A DNA stretch of 64,000 bases from Nocardiopsis endophytica (GCF_027706725.1 NZ_JAQFWQ010000023.1:1-64000), one strand, 5' to 3'; shown: positions 42,163 through 50,931, numbered from the stretch's first letter. The notes: generated by a model not told the origin, from the sequence alone. Program-made: numbers and translations.

Positions 42163-42522
42163 ATGCACCCGTGTCCCTGCTGCGGTCGCCTGGTCCACAC
42201 CGAGCCGGCGGGCTCCTACCTGATCTGCCCGGTGTGCTTCTGGGAGGACGATGTCCAGATGCTGCGGTGGCCGTTGATGACGGGCGGAGCGAACAGGGTC
42301 GCCCTGGTGGAGGCGCAGCGCTCGTTCGCAGATGTCGGCGTGAGCGAACGGCGCTTCAAAGAGAAGGTCGGCGACCCCGCCGACCACCTGAAGGAGCGGG
42401 GGTTCCGCCCGATCGACCTCGCTCGGGACAGCTTCGAGCCGACACATGTCCAGGAGCGGCCGTGGCCCGCGGACACGTCGGTGCTGCTCTGGTGGCGCCC
42501 CACCTTCTGGAGGCGGGGGTGA
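42163..42522 (+). CDS. CPCC-family Cys-rich immunity-type protein
   Basis: A 119-residue protein with the CPCC motif at its start (HPCPCCGRLVHTEPAGSYLI) and a second pair CPVCFWEDD, the zinc-ribbon-like arrangement of the CPCC family. Members occur as immunity proteins beside polymorphic toxins. The downstream part is charged and helical (VEAQRSFADVGVSERRFKEKV). Orphan here, in the same cluster as Imm7. ATG 42163. Confidence 0.8.
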   Translation: MHPCPCCGRLVHTEPAGSYLICPVCFWEDDVQMLRWPLMTGGANRVALVEAQRSFADVGVSERRFKEKVGDPADHLKERGFRPIDLARDSFEPTHVQERPWPADTSVLLWWRPTFWRRG

Positions 42523-42542
42523 TACGCCGCCACCGTTCGAGG

Positions 42543-42607
42543 GGCCGCCCGCGGGGATCTCCCGGTCGGGGACGGGGACCGGGAGCCCCTCATCCCCACG
42601 GGCGGCC
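42543..42607 (+). terminator. Nested terminator hairpin after the CPCC gene
   Basis: The outer stem pairs 42543-42556 with 42594-42607 (13 of 14 matches); an inner 9-bp stem is CTCCCGGTC with GACCGGGAG, extended by GGGG/CCCC across a two-base bulge. It begins 20 bp after the stop at 42522. Confidence 0.75.
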
Positions 42608-42820
42608 GGGGAGGCACAGGGCCCCTTGCGGGGAGGCGGTGGGCCCGGTGCACTGTGGCCGACGGGTCCAAGCCTCCCTGAACCCCTCGAACAGCGGGGA
42701 GACGGTTTCGAGCCTGTGGACGAGCGGTGGGCGACCGGGATCCGGCGCGACGCGGAAGGGGCCACGGGGGATCAAGAGACCCGGGCCTGGGAGGGCGGCG
42801 AGGTCCGGGACCTGGCCCAG

Positions 42821-43441
42821 ATGCGGCCGGGTCCCATCAGCGGCACTGGGAAGCGGACGGCGAGGAAGTGGCACGTGGCCGGTCGGGCAGAGGATGTACG
42901 AGCACAGGCGGACCTCTCATTAAGGCGGGCCTTCGGCGCCCCGCTGACCGACCTTGTCGATCCGCGCAACCGCGTCATTCCGCCAAGGGTCCGGGATTGG
43001 CGTATACCGATCGGAGCGTATCGGGAGATGGTGCGCTACGGCCTCCCCCGTGTAGTGAAGGAGGGGTTCTGCGAAAACTCTCCCGAAGAAGGGGGCGCTC
43101 CCGTCCTGTCCTCGGCCCACGGCCGGCTCTACCGCTTGGGCAGCCTGAACGATGTGGAAATAGGTGTGCAGGAGGGTGTCGGTGTCGTCCGGGGGGTGCC
43201 TTCAGGGGGCGATGCGCCTGAATTCGTGATCAATTCGACTCTGGAGAGGTACATCGAATCGGCGTGGCGCTGGGTCGTGGCGCTCCCGGTCCTTGTCGGC
43301 CTTGTCGACTGGGCCTGGAGTGATGAGCAGCTCGACTTCTTTCATACGAAGTGTGAGGAGGCTGCGGCCGCGTTCACTCGGATCGATCCGGTGGCTTCCC
43401 GTGCTGAAGACTCCTTCTGGAGAACCCTGACCGACGTGTAG
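42821..43441 (+). CDS. SUKH-4-like immunity protein, start uncertain
   Basis: About 206 residues if started at ATG 42821. The C-terminal 110 residues look like the SUKH-4 family of immunity proteins: RLYRLGSLNDVEIGVQEG, then EFVINSTLERYIESAWRW, a short hydrophobic stretch and a FHTKCEEAAAAF helix ending in an EDSFWRTLTDV tail. The N-terminal part is not recognised and no good ribosome site precedes the candidate starts, so the gene may begin later (for example 43028) or have a damaged 5' end. It contains a rare TTA codon. The cluster around it has lower GC. Confidence 0.6.
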   Translation: MRPGPISGTGKRTARKWHVAGRAEDVRAQADLSLRRAFGAPLTDLVDPRNRVIPPRVRDWRIPIGAYREMVRYGLPRVVKEGFCENSPEEGGAPVLSSAHGRLYRLGSLNDVEIGVQEGVGVVRGVPSGGDAPEFVINSTLERYIESAWRWVVALPVLVGLVDWAWSDEQLDFFHTKCEEAAAAFTRIDPVASRAEDSFWRTLTDV

Positions 43442-43540
43442 GGCACGGAGCCGCCCGGCGGTACCGCCTCCTCAAGGTGGCGGGCCGCTCCCCGCTTTCG
43501 GGGAACGACCCGGGGTCCTCGGGATCCTCTGACGCCTCGG

Positions 43541-44428
43541 TCAGGCGGTGTCGAGGCTCTCCTGGAGGGTGCCGGTGTTGTCCTCGGGGGGCGGGGACAC
43601 CTCGAGCTCTTCGCCCCAGTTGGTGTAGTGGACGGTGCTCACGGCCTCCTCCTCATCGGGGGTGACCATCTGGACGGTGAACTCCTCGGGCAGGCCCTTG
43701 GGGCCGACCGTGAGCTCCCAGGACACCTCCTCAAGGCCCGCGTCGGCGGCGTTCTTGAAGTCGTCGTCGCCCTTGTCCGCCAGGGCGCGCGTCTCCGTCG
43801 TGCCGGTGAACCGGGTCACCGGACCGTTCTCGCCCTCGTCGGGCTCGGGGTCGCCGTCCAGCTCGCCCAAGGCCACGACGTCCATGCTGGAGCTCCCGGC
43901 GGCCTGCTCCAAGGACGCGTTGACCTCCCGGTGCATGATCCGGAAGATCTCCGCGAACGGCCCGAGCTCGTCCTCGGTCGCGTCGATCTCCTCGGCGGTG
44001 AGCCGCATCCAGTCCTTCTCCCCCGCGAGCGGCTCGCCCTCCAGCATCACGTAGACCACGCCGTCGGACACCACGGTGTGCGCCGTCTCCGGCTCCTCGC
44101 CGCTGTTGTCCACCGTGGTCATCTGCGCCGACGGAGGGTCGGTCAGCAGCAGCGACATGGTGACGTCCTCGATGGACGCGCCCTCCTCCTCCGCGTCCTC
44201 GGGCTCCACGGTCATGGTGACCTCGACGGAGAGGGCCTCCTGCATGCGGTCCTGGACGACCTTCGCGAGCTCGTCCGGCGCCTCCGGAAGTTCGACGTCG
44301 TCCATCTTCGCGGGCGCGACGGGGGAGGGCTCCGGCTCGGCTGGCTCGTCATCGCCGCCGCCTTGGCAGGCGGTGGCGAGCAGAGCGGTGGCGAGGAGTG
44401 CTGCTGACCGGGGGACGCGAGTTCTCAT
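43541..44428 (-). CDS. LppX/LprAFG-like lipoprotein
   Basis: A 295-residue lipoprotein: Arg start, hydrophobic core, lipobox LATAC (Cys near residue 21), then an acidic Pro/Glu linker. The mature domain (ELAKVVQDRMQEALSVEVTM onward, VSDGVVYVMLEGE, WMRLTAEEI, TRFTGTTETRALA, SWELTVGPKGLPEEFT) follows the same order as the lipoprotein at 17072, so it is probably a lipid-binding or membrane-associated domain. Very rich in Glu and Asp. ATG 44428. It diverges from the lipoprotein gene at 44601 across 172 bp. Confidence 0.75.
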   Translation of the reverse strand: MRTRVPRSAALLATALLATACQGGGDDEPAEPEPSPVAPAKMDDVELPEAPDELAKVVQDRMQEALSVEVTMTVEPEDAEEEGASIEDVTMSLLLTDPPSAQMTTVDNSGEEPETAHTVVSDGVVYVMLEGEPLAGEKDWMRLTAEEIDATEDELGPFAEIFRIMHREVNASLEQAAGSSSMDVVALGELDGDPEPDEGENGPVTRFTGTTETRALADKGDDDFKNAADAGLEEVSWELTVGPKGLPEEFTVQMVTPDEEEAVSTVHYTNWGEELEVSPPPEDNTGTLQESLDTA

Positions 44429-44600
44429 AGTGCCTGGAGCCTAACCGAGGGCCGTGAACGGACGGCACCAGGGCATTGGCCCATCCCGGTCAACCGCCCC
44501 GGGCCCCGCCCCAGGTCGGGCGTCCGGGCCGGTCGGCAGGGGCTGCGTTAGACTCCAGTGCCCCCGCTTCCGAAGCACCGTGAAGGTCGGAGTCCCCCCG

Positions 44601-45362
44601 ATGAACGGAACCCTCCCCAAGGCCCTCCTTCTCCTGCCGGTCCTCCTGCTCGCGGGGTGCGTCAGCCCGCCGGACGGCGACGAGGAGCAGGGCGCACCGC
44701 CCGCGTACGGCGGCGAGGAGGGCCCCGGCCGGTTCGACGGCGTCGCCGCGGACCGGGGGGAGCGCGGCGGCCCCGTCGGGGGCGACCTCCGGGTCAGCGT
44801 CGTCCGGACCGAGGCCACCGCCAACGACACCGTCGAGCTGATGACCGGCGAAGAGCTGGCCGAGCCCGCCGGGGACAACGGCGCGGTCGCCATGGACTGG
44901 ACCTCGCGCCTGAGCATCACCTTCGCGTCGGCGGAGCGGTCCGGCGGCGACGTCGTCTTCAGCGGCACCGCCTCCTACCTCCACGACGAGGGGTCCTACA
45001 TCGTCCACAGCAAGGACTTCACCGTCCTGGTCCCCGAGGAGGGGGACGCCGAGGGGGAGGAGGGCGCCGGCGGGTTCGCCTCGTACACGGCCGAGGACGG
45101 CGAGGTCCTCGCCGAGCTGACGCCGGACGAGCCCACCGCGGACTTCTCCGTCACCATCGCGGACGTCCCCGACGAGAGCGCCTCCGAGCGCTACGAGGGC
45201 GGCCTCACCGGCCGCTACATCCGCTACGAGACGCCCGTGGAGCTCTGGGGGCACACGGTCGAGCCGCCGATGGACATCATCCCCGGCCGCCTCTGCTACG
45301 CGGAGGGTAAGGACTGGCACGACGTGGAGCTGTTCGAACAGCCCTCCATGCCCTGCGGGTGA
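44601..45362 (+). CDS. Lipoprotein of unknown function
   Basis: A 253-residue lipoprotein with a signal ending LLAGC (Cys near residue 19) and an acidic, Gly-rich linker. The mature part is beta-rich: LRVSVVRTEATANDTVELMT, RLSITFASAERSGGDVVFSG, SKDFTVLVPEEG, ADFSVTIADVPDE. GGAG eight bases before ATG 44601 supports the start. It lies directly upstream of the first Flp-leader Gly/Glu-rich protein and may belong to that unit, though 211 bp and a box cluster separate them. Confidence 0.65.
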   Translation: MNGTLPKALLLLPVLLLAGCVSPPDGDEEQGAPPAYGGEEGPGRFDGVAADRGERGGPVGGDLRVSVVRTEATANDTVELMTGEELAEPAGDNGAVAMDWTSRLSITFASAERSGGDVVFSGTASYLHDEGSYIVHSKDFTVLVPEEGDAEGEEGAGGFASYTAEDGEVLAELTPDEPTADFSVTIADVPDESASERYEGGLTGRYIRYETPVELWGHTVEPPMDIIPGRLCYAEGKDWHDVELFEQPSMPCG

Positions 45363-45438
45363 GCCCCCGCCCGGGGCGCACGAGCCGACGGCGGTGAACC
45401 CCGGGTGACGCCGGGTCGGCCGACAGCCGAAGCCGAGT

Positions 45439-45467
45439 GGGCCGTTTCTGGGCCCAGAGTTGGGTTC
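45439..45467 (+). promoter_or_regulatory. GGGCCC-type box cluster upstream of the 45574 gene
   Basis: Three boxes: TGGGCC (box at 45439), TGGGCCC (45450) and TGGGTTC (45462), spaced 11 and 12 bp, so on one face of the helix, ending about 107 bp before the start codon. Confidence 0.55.
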
Positions 45468-45573
45468 TGGGGCTCTACTCGCCCGGGGCGGTCCCGCCGT
45501 ACTTTCGGCCAATGCCTCTCCTCACGAACCAGCGACGCGGCAGTGCAGGTGCGTCCTCCCCGGGAGCCGTGCG

Positions 45574-47124
45574 ATGAGCGCGGCGCGCGGAGTGCCCGCG
45601 CCCCGCCGCAGGTCCCACACGGTCCGGAACGACCGGGGGGCCGCCTTCACCGAGTACGGCGCGCTCCTGCTGTGCGTGGCCGCCATCGCCGGCAGCGTCG
45701 TGCTGGTGGCGCCCACCCGGACCGCGGACCTGTTCAGCACCGCCGTGTGCAAGATCAAGGAAGCGACCGGCCTGGGCGGGGAGTGCGAGGAGGCCGAGGA
45801 CGACCACATCCAGGCCGATCCCGACTACGACTACACCCCGGCCTACTGCGTCAAGGACGGGGAGAAGCAGACCTACGGCGGGTCGATCGACTTCGGGATC
45901 TTCACGCTCGGACAGGACTACTCCTACGCCCGGGAGGACCTGTCCGACGGCAAGGTCATCGTCACCTTCATGCCGACCACGCACGGCGGGGTCAAAACCG
46001 GGGCCGGGGTCGAGTTCGGCGCGAGCGAGGCCGCGCACGGCGGGGCGAACGTCGAGGCCAGCCTTGAGGCCAAGCTCGGCTCGGGCATGACCTACATCTT
46101 CGACAGCGAAGAGGAGTTCAAGGAGTTCGAGGACGAGGTCAACGAGGCCATCGCGATGGAGACGAACAGGCAGCTCAACCCCACCGGCGACGGCATGATG
46201 CGGCTCGGCGACTGGCTCGGCATCGTCGACTACCCGGAGATCGAGCGCCAGCCGGACGTGCGCACCACGACCGTCGGTGTCGACGCCGAGCTCAACGGTG
46301 ACGTCGGCTTCTGGGCCGGGCCGAAGGGCTCGGACAAGAAGGAGAAGGACGGCGAGGCCTGGACCATGAACCTGGGCGCCCAGGGGTCCCTCTCCGCCGG
46401 CACCCAGCGCGACATCTCCACCTGGTACGGCGACCCGGACAACATCCAGACCTCGAACACCTACTCGTGGACGGCCGAGGGCAGCCTCGGCGCCACCGCG
46501 CTCTCCCCCCACGTTGACGGGTCGCTGAGCTGGACCGGCGGAACGCGGATCATGCGCAACGAGGACGGGTCCATCGCCAACATCCGCTACATCGCCGGGG
46601 CCGAGGGCAAGTTCAACTACGGGATCGACAAGAACGTCGGCAACAAGAGCAACCAGGGCAGCGGCTCGTTCGGCCAGGGCCAGACCCAGAGCGTGACCCA
46701 GATGGTCCAGGTGGACTTCAAGAACACCCCCGAGGAGCAGGCCGCGGCCGAGCAGCTGCTGAACGAGTACGGCCTGGCGCCGCCGCCGTACATGACCAAC
46801 GCGATGGCCGACCAGCTCGACGAGGAGGACTACGGCGGCAAGATCGTCGAGGAGCCGGGTCCGGACGCCGACCCCTGGGACGAGATCTTCTACCGCCGCG
46901 GCACCGCGTGGCAGTACGCCTCGGACAAGGAGATCGACAGCGGCTCCTTCGGCGCCTCGGTCAAGATGGGCCTGCAGTTCGGCGCCCAGGTGGACTGGGA
47001 GCTGGAGGAGAGCCACACCAACCAGGCGCTGATGCTGGACGCCCCGAGCGACGAGGGCAGCCGCAGGTTCATCGACTACGCTGACTGCCTGTCCGATGAG
47101 TACACCCAGGAGGAGGGCGAATGA
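45574..47124 (+). CDS. Flp-leader secreted protein, Gly/Glu-rich family, copy 1
   Basis: A 516-residue protein. Residues 1-21 are basic; then RG-AAFTEYGALLLCVAAIAG, a class III prepilin motif with E at +5 and a single helix. The rest is beta-rich with alternating patterns (GGVKTGAGVEFGASEAAHGG, VEASLEAKLGSGMTYIFDSE, DVRTTTVGVDAELNGDVGFW) and a C-terminal SFGASVKMGLQFGAQVDWEL. No toxin motif is seen. It is a paralogue of 48303 (both have V-G-A/E-F-G repeats, an NPxGxG-L helix and a late S-E-SHT element). GGGAG seven bases before ATG 45574. The stop overlaps the next ATG. Confidence 0.75.
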   Translation: MSAARGVPAPRRRSHTVRNDRGAAFTEYGALLLCVAAIAGSVVLVAPTRTADLFSTAVCKIKEATGLGGECEEAEDDHIQADPDYDYTPAYCVKDGEKQTYGGSIDFGIFTLGQDYSYAREDLSDGKVIVTFMPTTHGGVKTGAGVEFGASEAAHGGANVEASLEAKLGSGMTYIFDSEEEFKEFEDEVNEAIAMETNRQLNPTGDGMMRLGDWLGIVDYPEIERQPDVRTTTVGVDAELNGDVGFWAGPKGSDKKEKDGEAWTMNLGAQGSLSAGTQRDISTWYGDPDNIQTSNTYSWTAEGSLGATALSPHVDGSLSWTGGTRIMRNEDGSIANIRYIAGAEGKFNYGIDKNVGNKSNQGSGSFGQGQTQSVTQMVQVDFKNTPEEQAAAEQLLNEYGLAPPPYMTNAMADQLDEEDYGGKIVEEPGPDADPWDEIFYRRGTAWQYASDKEIDSGSFGASVKMGLQFGAQVDWELEESHTNQALMLDAPSDEGSRRFIDYADCLSDEYTQEEGE

Positions 47125-47516
47125 GGGCTGTAGCCGCCATCGGGGCAGCCGCCGGGGTGTGGCTGGTCCTCAACATCGCCATCGCGTTCATCCCCTTCCT
47201 CGTGCCGCTGGAGATGCTCCAGGACGACATCGGCGAGTACGTGTGGTTCGCCCTTCCGCAGACCCTCATCACGGCGGCGATGGTGCTCGTGGCCGGCCTG
47301 GTCTACGGCCGCGACGAGCTGAGGTCGGCCGCCGGCGCGGCGGTCGTGCTCGTCCCCCCGGCGGTCCACCTGGTCGCGGGCGTGGTGCTCGGGGTGGTGG
47401 CCGAAACCGAGACGGCGATGAACATCGCCCAGGCGGTCTGCTCGGCCGCCGGCGCCCTCCTGGTCTACCTGCTCATCCGCCCCGCCGAGCAGCCCATGAG
47501 GCTGGCCTCGCGCTGA
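47121..47516 (+). CDS. Small integral membrane protein
   Basis: A 131-residue protein with four hydrophobic segments (about 4-28, 45-62, 73-95, 101-122), rich in Ala and Val. Its ATG overlaps the stop of the 45574 gene (ATGA), so it is made together with that protein and may be its membrane partner, immunity or export helper. No family recognised. Confidence 0.68.
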   Translation: MRAVAAIGAAAGVWLVLNIAIAFIPFLVPLEMLQDDIGEYVWFALPQTLITAAMVLVAGLVYGRDELRSAAGAAVVLVPPAVHLVAGVVLGVVAETETAMNIAQAVCSAAGALLVYLLIRPAEQPMRLASR

Positions 47517-47529
47517 CGCGGACGCCCGC

Positions 47530-47559
47530 GGGGCGCCCTCCCCGAGGGGAGGGCGCCCC
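47530..47559 (+). terminator. Terminator after the 45574-47121 operon
   Basis: A perfect 14-bp stem GGGGCGCCCTCCCC with its complement almost back to back; it ends the two-gene unit. Confidence 0.85.
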
Positions 47560-47649
47560 GTCGTCCGTTCCGGCCCCTCATTCCGGTGTGCCGGAATTGG
47601 CAGGTTGAGGCCACTGTGCAGGGGTGGTGGGCCCTTCCTGATGCGAATA

Positions 47650-47674
47650 GGGTCCAAAGGCCTAAGAAGGGCCC
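47650..47674 (+). promoter_or_regulatory. GGGCCC-type box cluster upstream of the 47802 gene
   Basis: Boxes GGGTCC (47650), AGGCCT (47658) and GGGCCC (47669), 8 and 11 bp apart, about 130 bp before the small gene at 47802. Confidence 0.5.
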
Positions 47675-47801
47675 AACGGCACCCGAGTCGGTCGTGGGCG
47701 GCGCCGGGCGGGTGCGGACGCGGTGACCGCCGCGCCGAGGGAGCCGGAACCGTTCCATGTGCGTCGAATCCGGTGAAGGACGGCACGAAAGGGAGTGGGC
47801 T

Positions 47802-47963
47802 GTGGGTAGGGGACGACGTCGGACCATCGGCGGGGTCGTTCTGGGCCTGGCCATCGGAGTGGCCTTGGGCCTCTCCCTGGACAGCGTGGCCCTGGGGGCG
47901 GGCCTGGCGGTGGCCTTCGCGGTCGCCTTCGGCGCCGGTTTCGGAGGCCGCGCGCGGGGCTGA
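47802..47963 (+). CDS. Small glycine-rich membrane peptide
   Basis: A 53-residue protein: a basic start (GRGRRRTIGG) and two short hydrophobic segments with repeated G-x-A/L (LGLAIGVALGLSLDSVALGA, then GLAVAFAVAFGAGFGG), like a helical hairpin or glycine zipper. GGGAG six bases before GTG 47802 supports the start. Its own box cluster upstream ties it to the toxin-type genes. Confidence 0.55.
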   Translation: MGRGRRRTIGGVVLGLAIGVALGLSLDSVALGAGLAVAFAVAFGAGFGGRARG

Positions 47964-48302
47964 CCGCGCGCCCCGGGACGCCCCCGGCCGCCCCCGCCGG
48001 AAGGCGAATTCGTGATGAATGAACGGGGAATGCCCTCGGGGGCCGGGGTATCCCCTCCATGGAATTCCCCTTACAGGGCCTAAAGGGGCCCTGGTCCCGC
48101 GATTCTTTCCGAAGTCCTGTATCTCCGCTCTGACCAGCGATGATGGCGGGAAACAGAACCGCGCTCCACCTCACCGGGCGTTTCCCGGTCCCACACGGGC
48201 CCACGCCCGCGGCGAAATCCCTGGGACTGATGTCCCCGCCTGTCGGCGCCTAATCTCTCTCCCGCTCGGTGGATTTCCGGGAAACGGGGCGGGAGGGTTC
48301 CT
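47964..48302. other. Intergenic stretch with a box cluster
   Basis: A 339-bp gap before the 48303 gene. No further gene seen. It is AT-richer than average at about 48000-48130 and holds the box pair at 48076-48091, about 210 bp before the start codon. Confidence 0.45.
48076..48091 (+). promoter_or_regulatory. GGGCCC-type box pair upstream of the 48303 gene
   Basis: GGGCCT (48076) and GGGCCC (48086), 10 bp apart, separated by AAA as in the other clusters. Further from the start codon than usual (about 210 bp). Confidence 0.5.
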
Positions 48303-49754
48303 GTGGGCAGGGGAGTGCGGGGTCCGTGGGGGGACTCCGGGGCGTCGGCCACCGAATACGGGGCGGTGGTCCTCTTGGTGGCGTCCCTGGTCGGCGCGGT
48401 CGCCCTGGTCGGGGTGCCCGGCCGGGTCGGCGGGCTCGTCGAGTACGGGATCTGCATGATCACCGGCGGTGGGGACTGCTCCCTCGACGGGGGCGGGGAC
48501 GGGGGAGAGCCGCCCGACGACCAGGCGTACGTGCCTCCGCGGTGCGAGGTGCTCCAGACCCAGGACAAGGCCGGGTACTCGGTCTACGTCGGCATCTTCA
48601 AGTTCGGCGAGGAGTACGCCTTCATGGAGCAGCAGATGGCCGACGGCACCTACCGGATGACGATCATGCCGCACAACGCCGAGATCGGCGTCGAGGGCAA
48701 GGCCTTCGAGTTCAAGACCGAGGGCGGCAAGAACGTGCAGCTCGGCGCGGAGGCGAAGGTCGGGGCCTACCTCAAGGCCGGGGTGGGCGACACGTGGGTC
48801 TTCAAGGACAAGGCGGAGGCCGAGTCCTTCAAGGACGACATCATCGAGAACCAGATGGCCATGGACGCCATGGCGCGCAACCCCGGGGCGGGCCTCTACT
48901 ACGCCCTCAACCCGCCCCCGGAGATCCCCGACCCCGGCATCACCACGGCCACCCTGCGCCTGGAGGCCGGTGCCAACGCCGAGGCCGGAGCGCGCGTGAA
49001 GGCCTCCACCTCCGAGCAGTACTGGGACACCGGCACGGGGCTGAACGGCAAGGTCCGTGTCGGAGGCCAGGTGGCGATGCGGACCGATAACCGGGACCCG
49101 GACAACCCGCTCACCGGCACCACCTACCAGGTCGACGGCCAAGTGGGGGTGGGCTCCGAACTCGGCGGGGCCGGGGCGGAGAACCTGCACAACTGGTCCG
49201 GGGCGGTGCGGGTGATGCGCAACGAGGCCGGGGAGCCCGTGGAGATCGTGTACACCACCACCGTGGACTCCTCCATCGTCAGCAAGGACCGGCTCGGCAA
49301 CAAGCGCAAGCAGGGCAAGGGCGGTCTGAAGGGCAAGGACGCCGAGTCGCTCGTGCAGGAGACCCGGACCACCCTGAAGCTCGACACCCCGGAGGAGCGG
49401 GCGATCGCCGAGCGGTACCTGGAGGAGCAGGGCCTGACGGGGATGCCGACGATGGCCTTCAGCCAGCTCTTCGACGACGGGAGCGACCTGCTGAACGAGC
49501 CCCCGGAGGGCAGCGGCGAGTTCGAGCGGCTGCTGTACGACAAGGCGACCGTCTCCAACACCGTGCAGGAGAAGACCACGGACGCCGCCGCGTTCGGCGG
49601 CAAGATCGCCCTCGGGATGGGGCTGGGACTGAAGCTGTCCACCGAGTCCTCCGAGTCGCACACGGTCGAAGCGGAGTACCTGGGGGCGCCCCGGCCCGAC
49701 GGCAGCCGCCCCTTCCTCGAATTCCCGGACTGCCTTTCGGAGGAGGCCGAATGA
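48303..49754 (+). CDS. Flp-leader secreted protein, Gly/Glu-rich family, copy 2
   Basis: A 483-residue paralogue of 45574. The leader is DSG-ASATEYGAVVLLVASLVG, a class III prepilin motif with E at +5. Body motifs shared with copy 1 include YSVYVGIFKFGEEYAF, VEGKAFEFKTEGGKNVQL, LGAEAKVGAYLKAGVGDTW, a TLRLEAGANAEAGARVKAST stretch and the C-terminal ALGMGLGLKLSTESSESHT. No enzyme motif seen. GGGAGGG five bases before GTG 48303. The stop overlaps the ATG of a lipoprotein gene (ATGA). Confidence 0.75.
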   Translation: MGRGVRGPWGDSGASATEYGAVVLLVASLVGAVALVGVPGRVGGLVEYGICMITGGGDCSLDGGGDGGEPPDDQAYVPPRCEVLQTQDKAGYSVYVGIFKFGEEYAFMEQQMADGTYRMTIMPHNAEIGVEGKAFEFKTEGGKNVQLGAEAKVGAYLKAGVGDTWVFKDKAEAESFKDDIIENQMAMDAMARNPGAGLYYALNPPPEIPDPGITTATLRLEAGANAEAGARVKASTSEQYWDTGTGLNGKVRVGGQVAMRTDNRDPDNPLTGTTYQVDGQVGVGSELGGAGAENLHNWSGAVRVMRNEAGEPVEIVYTTTVDSSIVSKDRLGNKRKQGKGGLKGKDAESLVQETRTTLKLDTPEERAIAERYLEEQGLTGMPTMAFSQLFDDGSDLLNEPPEGSGEFERLLYDKATVSNTVQEKTTDAAAFGGKIALGMGLGLKLSTESSESHTVEAEYLGAPRPDGSRPFLEFPDCLSEEAE

Positions 49755-50368
49755 ACCGCAGGGCACGCGCCCGCCGGCGCACCGCCCCACGCGCGATCGC
49801 GCCCGCGCCCGCGCCCGCGTCGGTGGCCGTCGCGGCGGCGCTCGGGGTGATCACCATGGCGGCCTGTACACCGGGAACCGACGCGCGGTCGGCCGCCGAC
49901 GGCGTCCCGGTCGCCGTGGACCTCCCCCAGGGGTGGGAGGAGGGGGCGCCCGCGGAGGAGGAGGCCCAGCAGGCCGACCCGGTGGTCTACACGGCGGGGC
50001 CCGGGGACGGAGCTGATGGCGGCCTCTACGTGCAGGCCTTCGAAGGGCGCGTGAGCACCGTCGAGGCGGGCGTGGGCATCGCCCGCGCGGCGCAGGAGGC
50101 GCGGTGGAGCGGGTACTCCGACGGGGCCCCGGCCGAGATCGAGGTGGACGGAGCCGACGCCGCGCGGAGGATCGACTACACCTACGCCTGCGGCGACGGG
50201 GACGGCGACGACGACGGGGACGAGGCCGGGAACGGCGGCCGGTGCGCGGGCGCGGCCTTCGTCCTGCACCGCGACCGCGACATGTACCTGGTGCGCCTGA
50301 GCTGGCGGGAGGGCGCCGAGCCCGAGGGCGGGCCCGACCGTCTCCAGGGGTCCCTGGCGCTGCTGTGA
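49751..50368 (+). CDS. Lipoprotein coupled to the 48303 gene
   Basis: A 205-residue protein with a long Arg-rich start, hydrophobic segment and lipobox ITMAAC (Cys near residue 39). The mature part has a VAVDLPQGWEEGAPAEEEAQ start and a beta-rich domain with a Gly/Asp-rich loop (CGDGDGDDDGDEAGNGGRC) that may bind calcium. Its ATG overlaps the stop of the Flp-leader gene, and GGAGG five bases upstream lies in that gene. It should work with the secreted protein at the outer membrane face. Confidence 0.7.
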   Translation: MNRRARARRRTAPRAIAPAPAPASVAVAAALGVITMAACTPGTDARSAADGVPVAVDLPQGWEEGAPAEEEAQQADPVVYTAGPGDGADGGLYVQAFEGRVSTVEAGVGIARAAQEARWSGYSDGAPAEIEVDGADAARRIDYTYACGDGDGDDDGDEAGNGGRCAGAAFVLHRDRDMYLVRLSWREGAEPEGGPDRLQGSLALL

Positions 50369-50377
50369 GGGGGGTGG

Positions 50378-50399
50378 GGCCCGGCCGGGACGCCGGGCC
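50378..50399 (+). terminator. Weak terminator after the lipoprotein gene
   Basis: An 8-bp stem GGCCCGGC/GCCGGGCC with a 6-base loop, 10 bp after the stop at 50368. Confidence 0.4.
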
Positions 50400-50438
50400 T
50401 CACCTGGAGACCGGACCTTGACGGGGAAGGAGATGCCT

Positions 50439-50873
50439 GTGCGGACGTTCGGATGGTGCTCCGCGGTGGTCGCGGGGGGCTTCGTCGTGACGCTGGTCGG
50501 CTACACGCTGATCGGCGCGGTGGCCGCGCTCTCGGCGGTTCCGCCCGACGCCGCGGCGCTCGACGGGGCGGAACCGGGGACCGGGGCGGCCGGAGGAGCC
50601 GCGACCGTGTCCGGTGCGCTCAGCGCCGTCGCGCTGGCGGTGCTGACCGCTGTGGCGGCGGCCCTGGGCGCCGCCCTCGCGCGGCGGAAGGGGGAAACGG
50701 GGACGGCTGTCTCGGCGGTGGTGGGCGCGTTCGGGCCGCTGGCGGCGGTCGCGGCGGCGCTCGTCCTCTTCCTCGACGGGGGAGGGCTGGTGTCGGCGGC
50801 GGCGCTGCACGCGGGCGCGGCCCTCCTCGGATCCGGGGTCGGCTCCGTGCCCGGTGCGCGGGCCCCGCGTTGA
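50439..50873 (+). CDS. Small integral membrane protein
   Basis: A 144-residue protein with about four hydrophobic segments (residues 5-33, 55-72, 80-100, 105-130), Ala/Gly-rich, no recognised family. AAGGAG directly before ATG 50433 gives better spacing to GTG 50439, which is used. It follows the lipoprotein by 70 bp and may be the last gene of that operon. Confidence 0.6.
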   Translation: MRTFGWCSAVVAGGFVVTLVGYTLIGAVAALSAVPPDAAALDGAEPGTGAAGGAATVSGALSAVALAVLTAVAAALGAALARRKGETGTAVSAVVGAFGPLAAVAAALVLFLDGGGLVSAAALHAGAALLGSGVGSVPGARAPR

Positions 50874-50931
50874 TCTCGGGAGAAACGACGCTACCGGGCC
50901 GGTTTTAGGGGCGCTTTTCCCGAGATCAACG
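50868..50931. repeat. Diverged relative of the dispersed inverted repeat
   Basis: An inverted repeat with outer arms CGTTGATCTCGGG and CCCGAGATCAACG, shorter and looser than the copies at 31 and 13217 but sharing TGATCTCG/CGAGATCA at the tips. It lies between convergent genes and may act as a terminator here. Confidence 0.7.
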
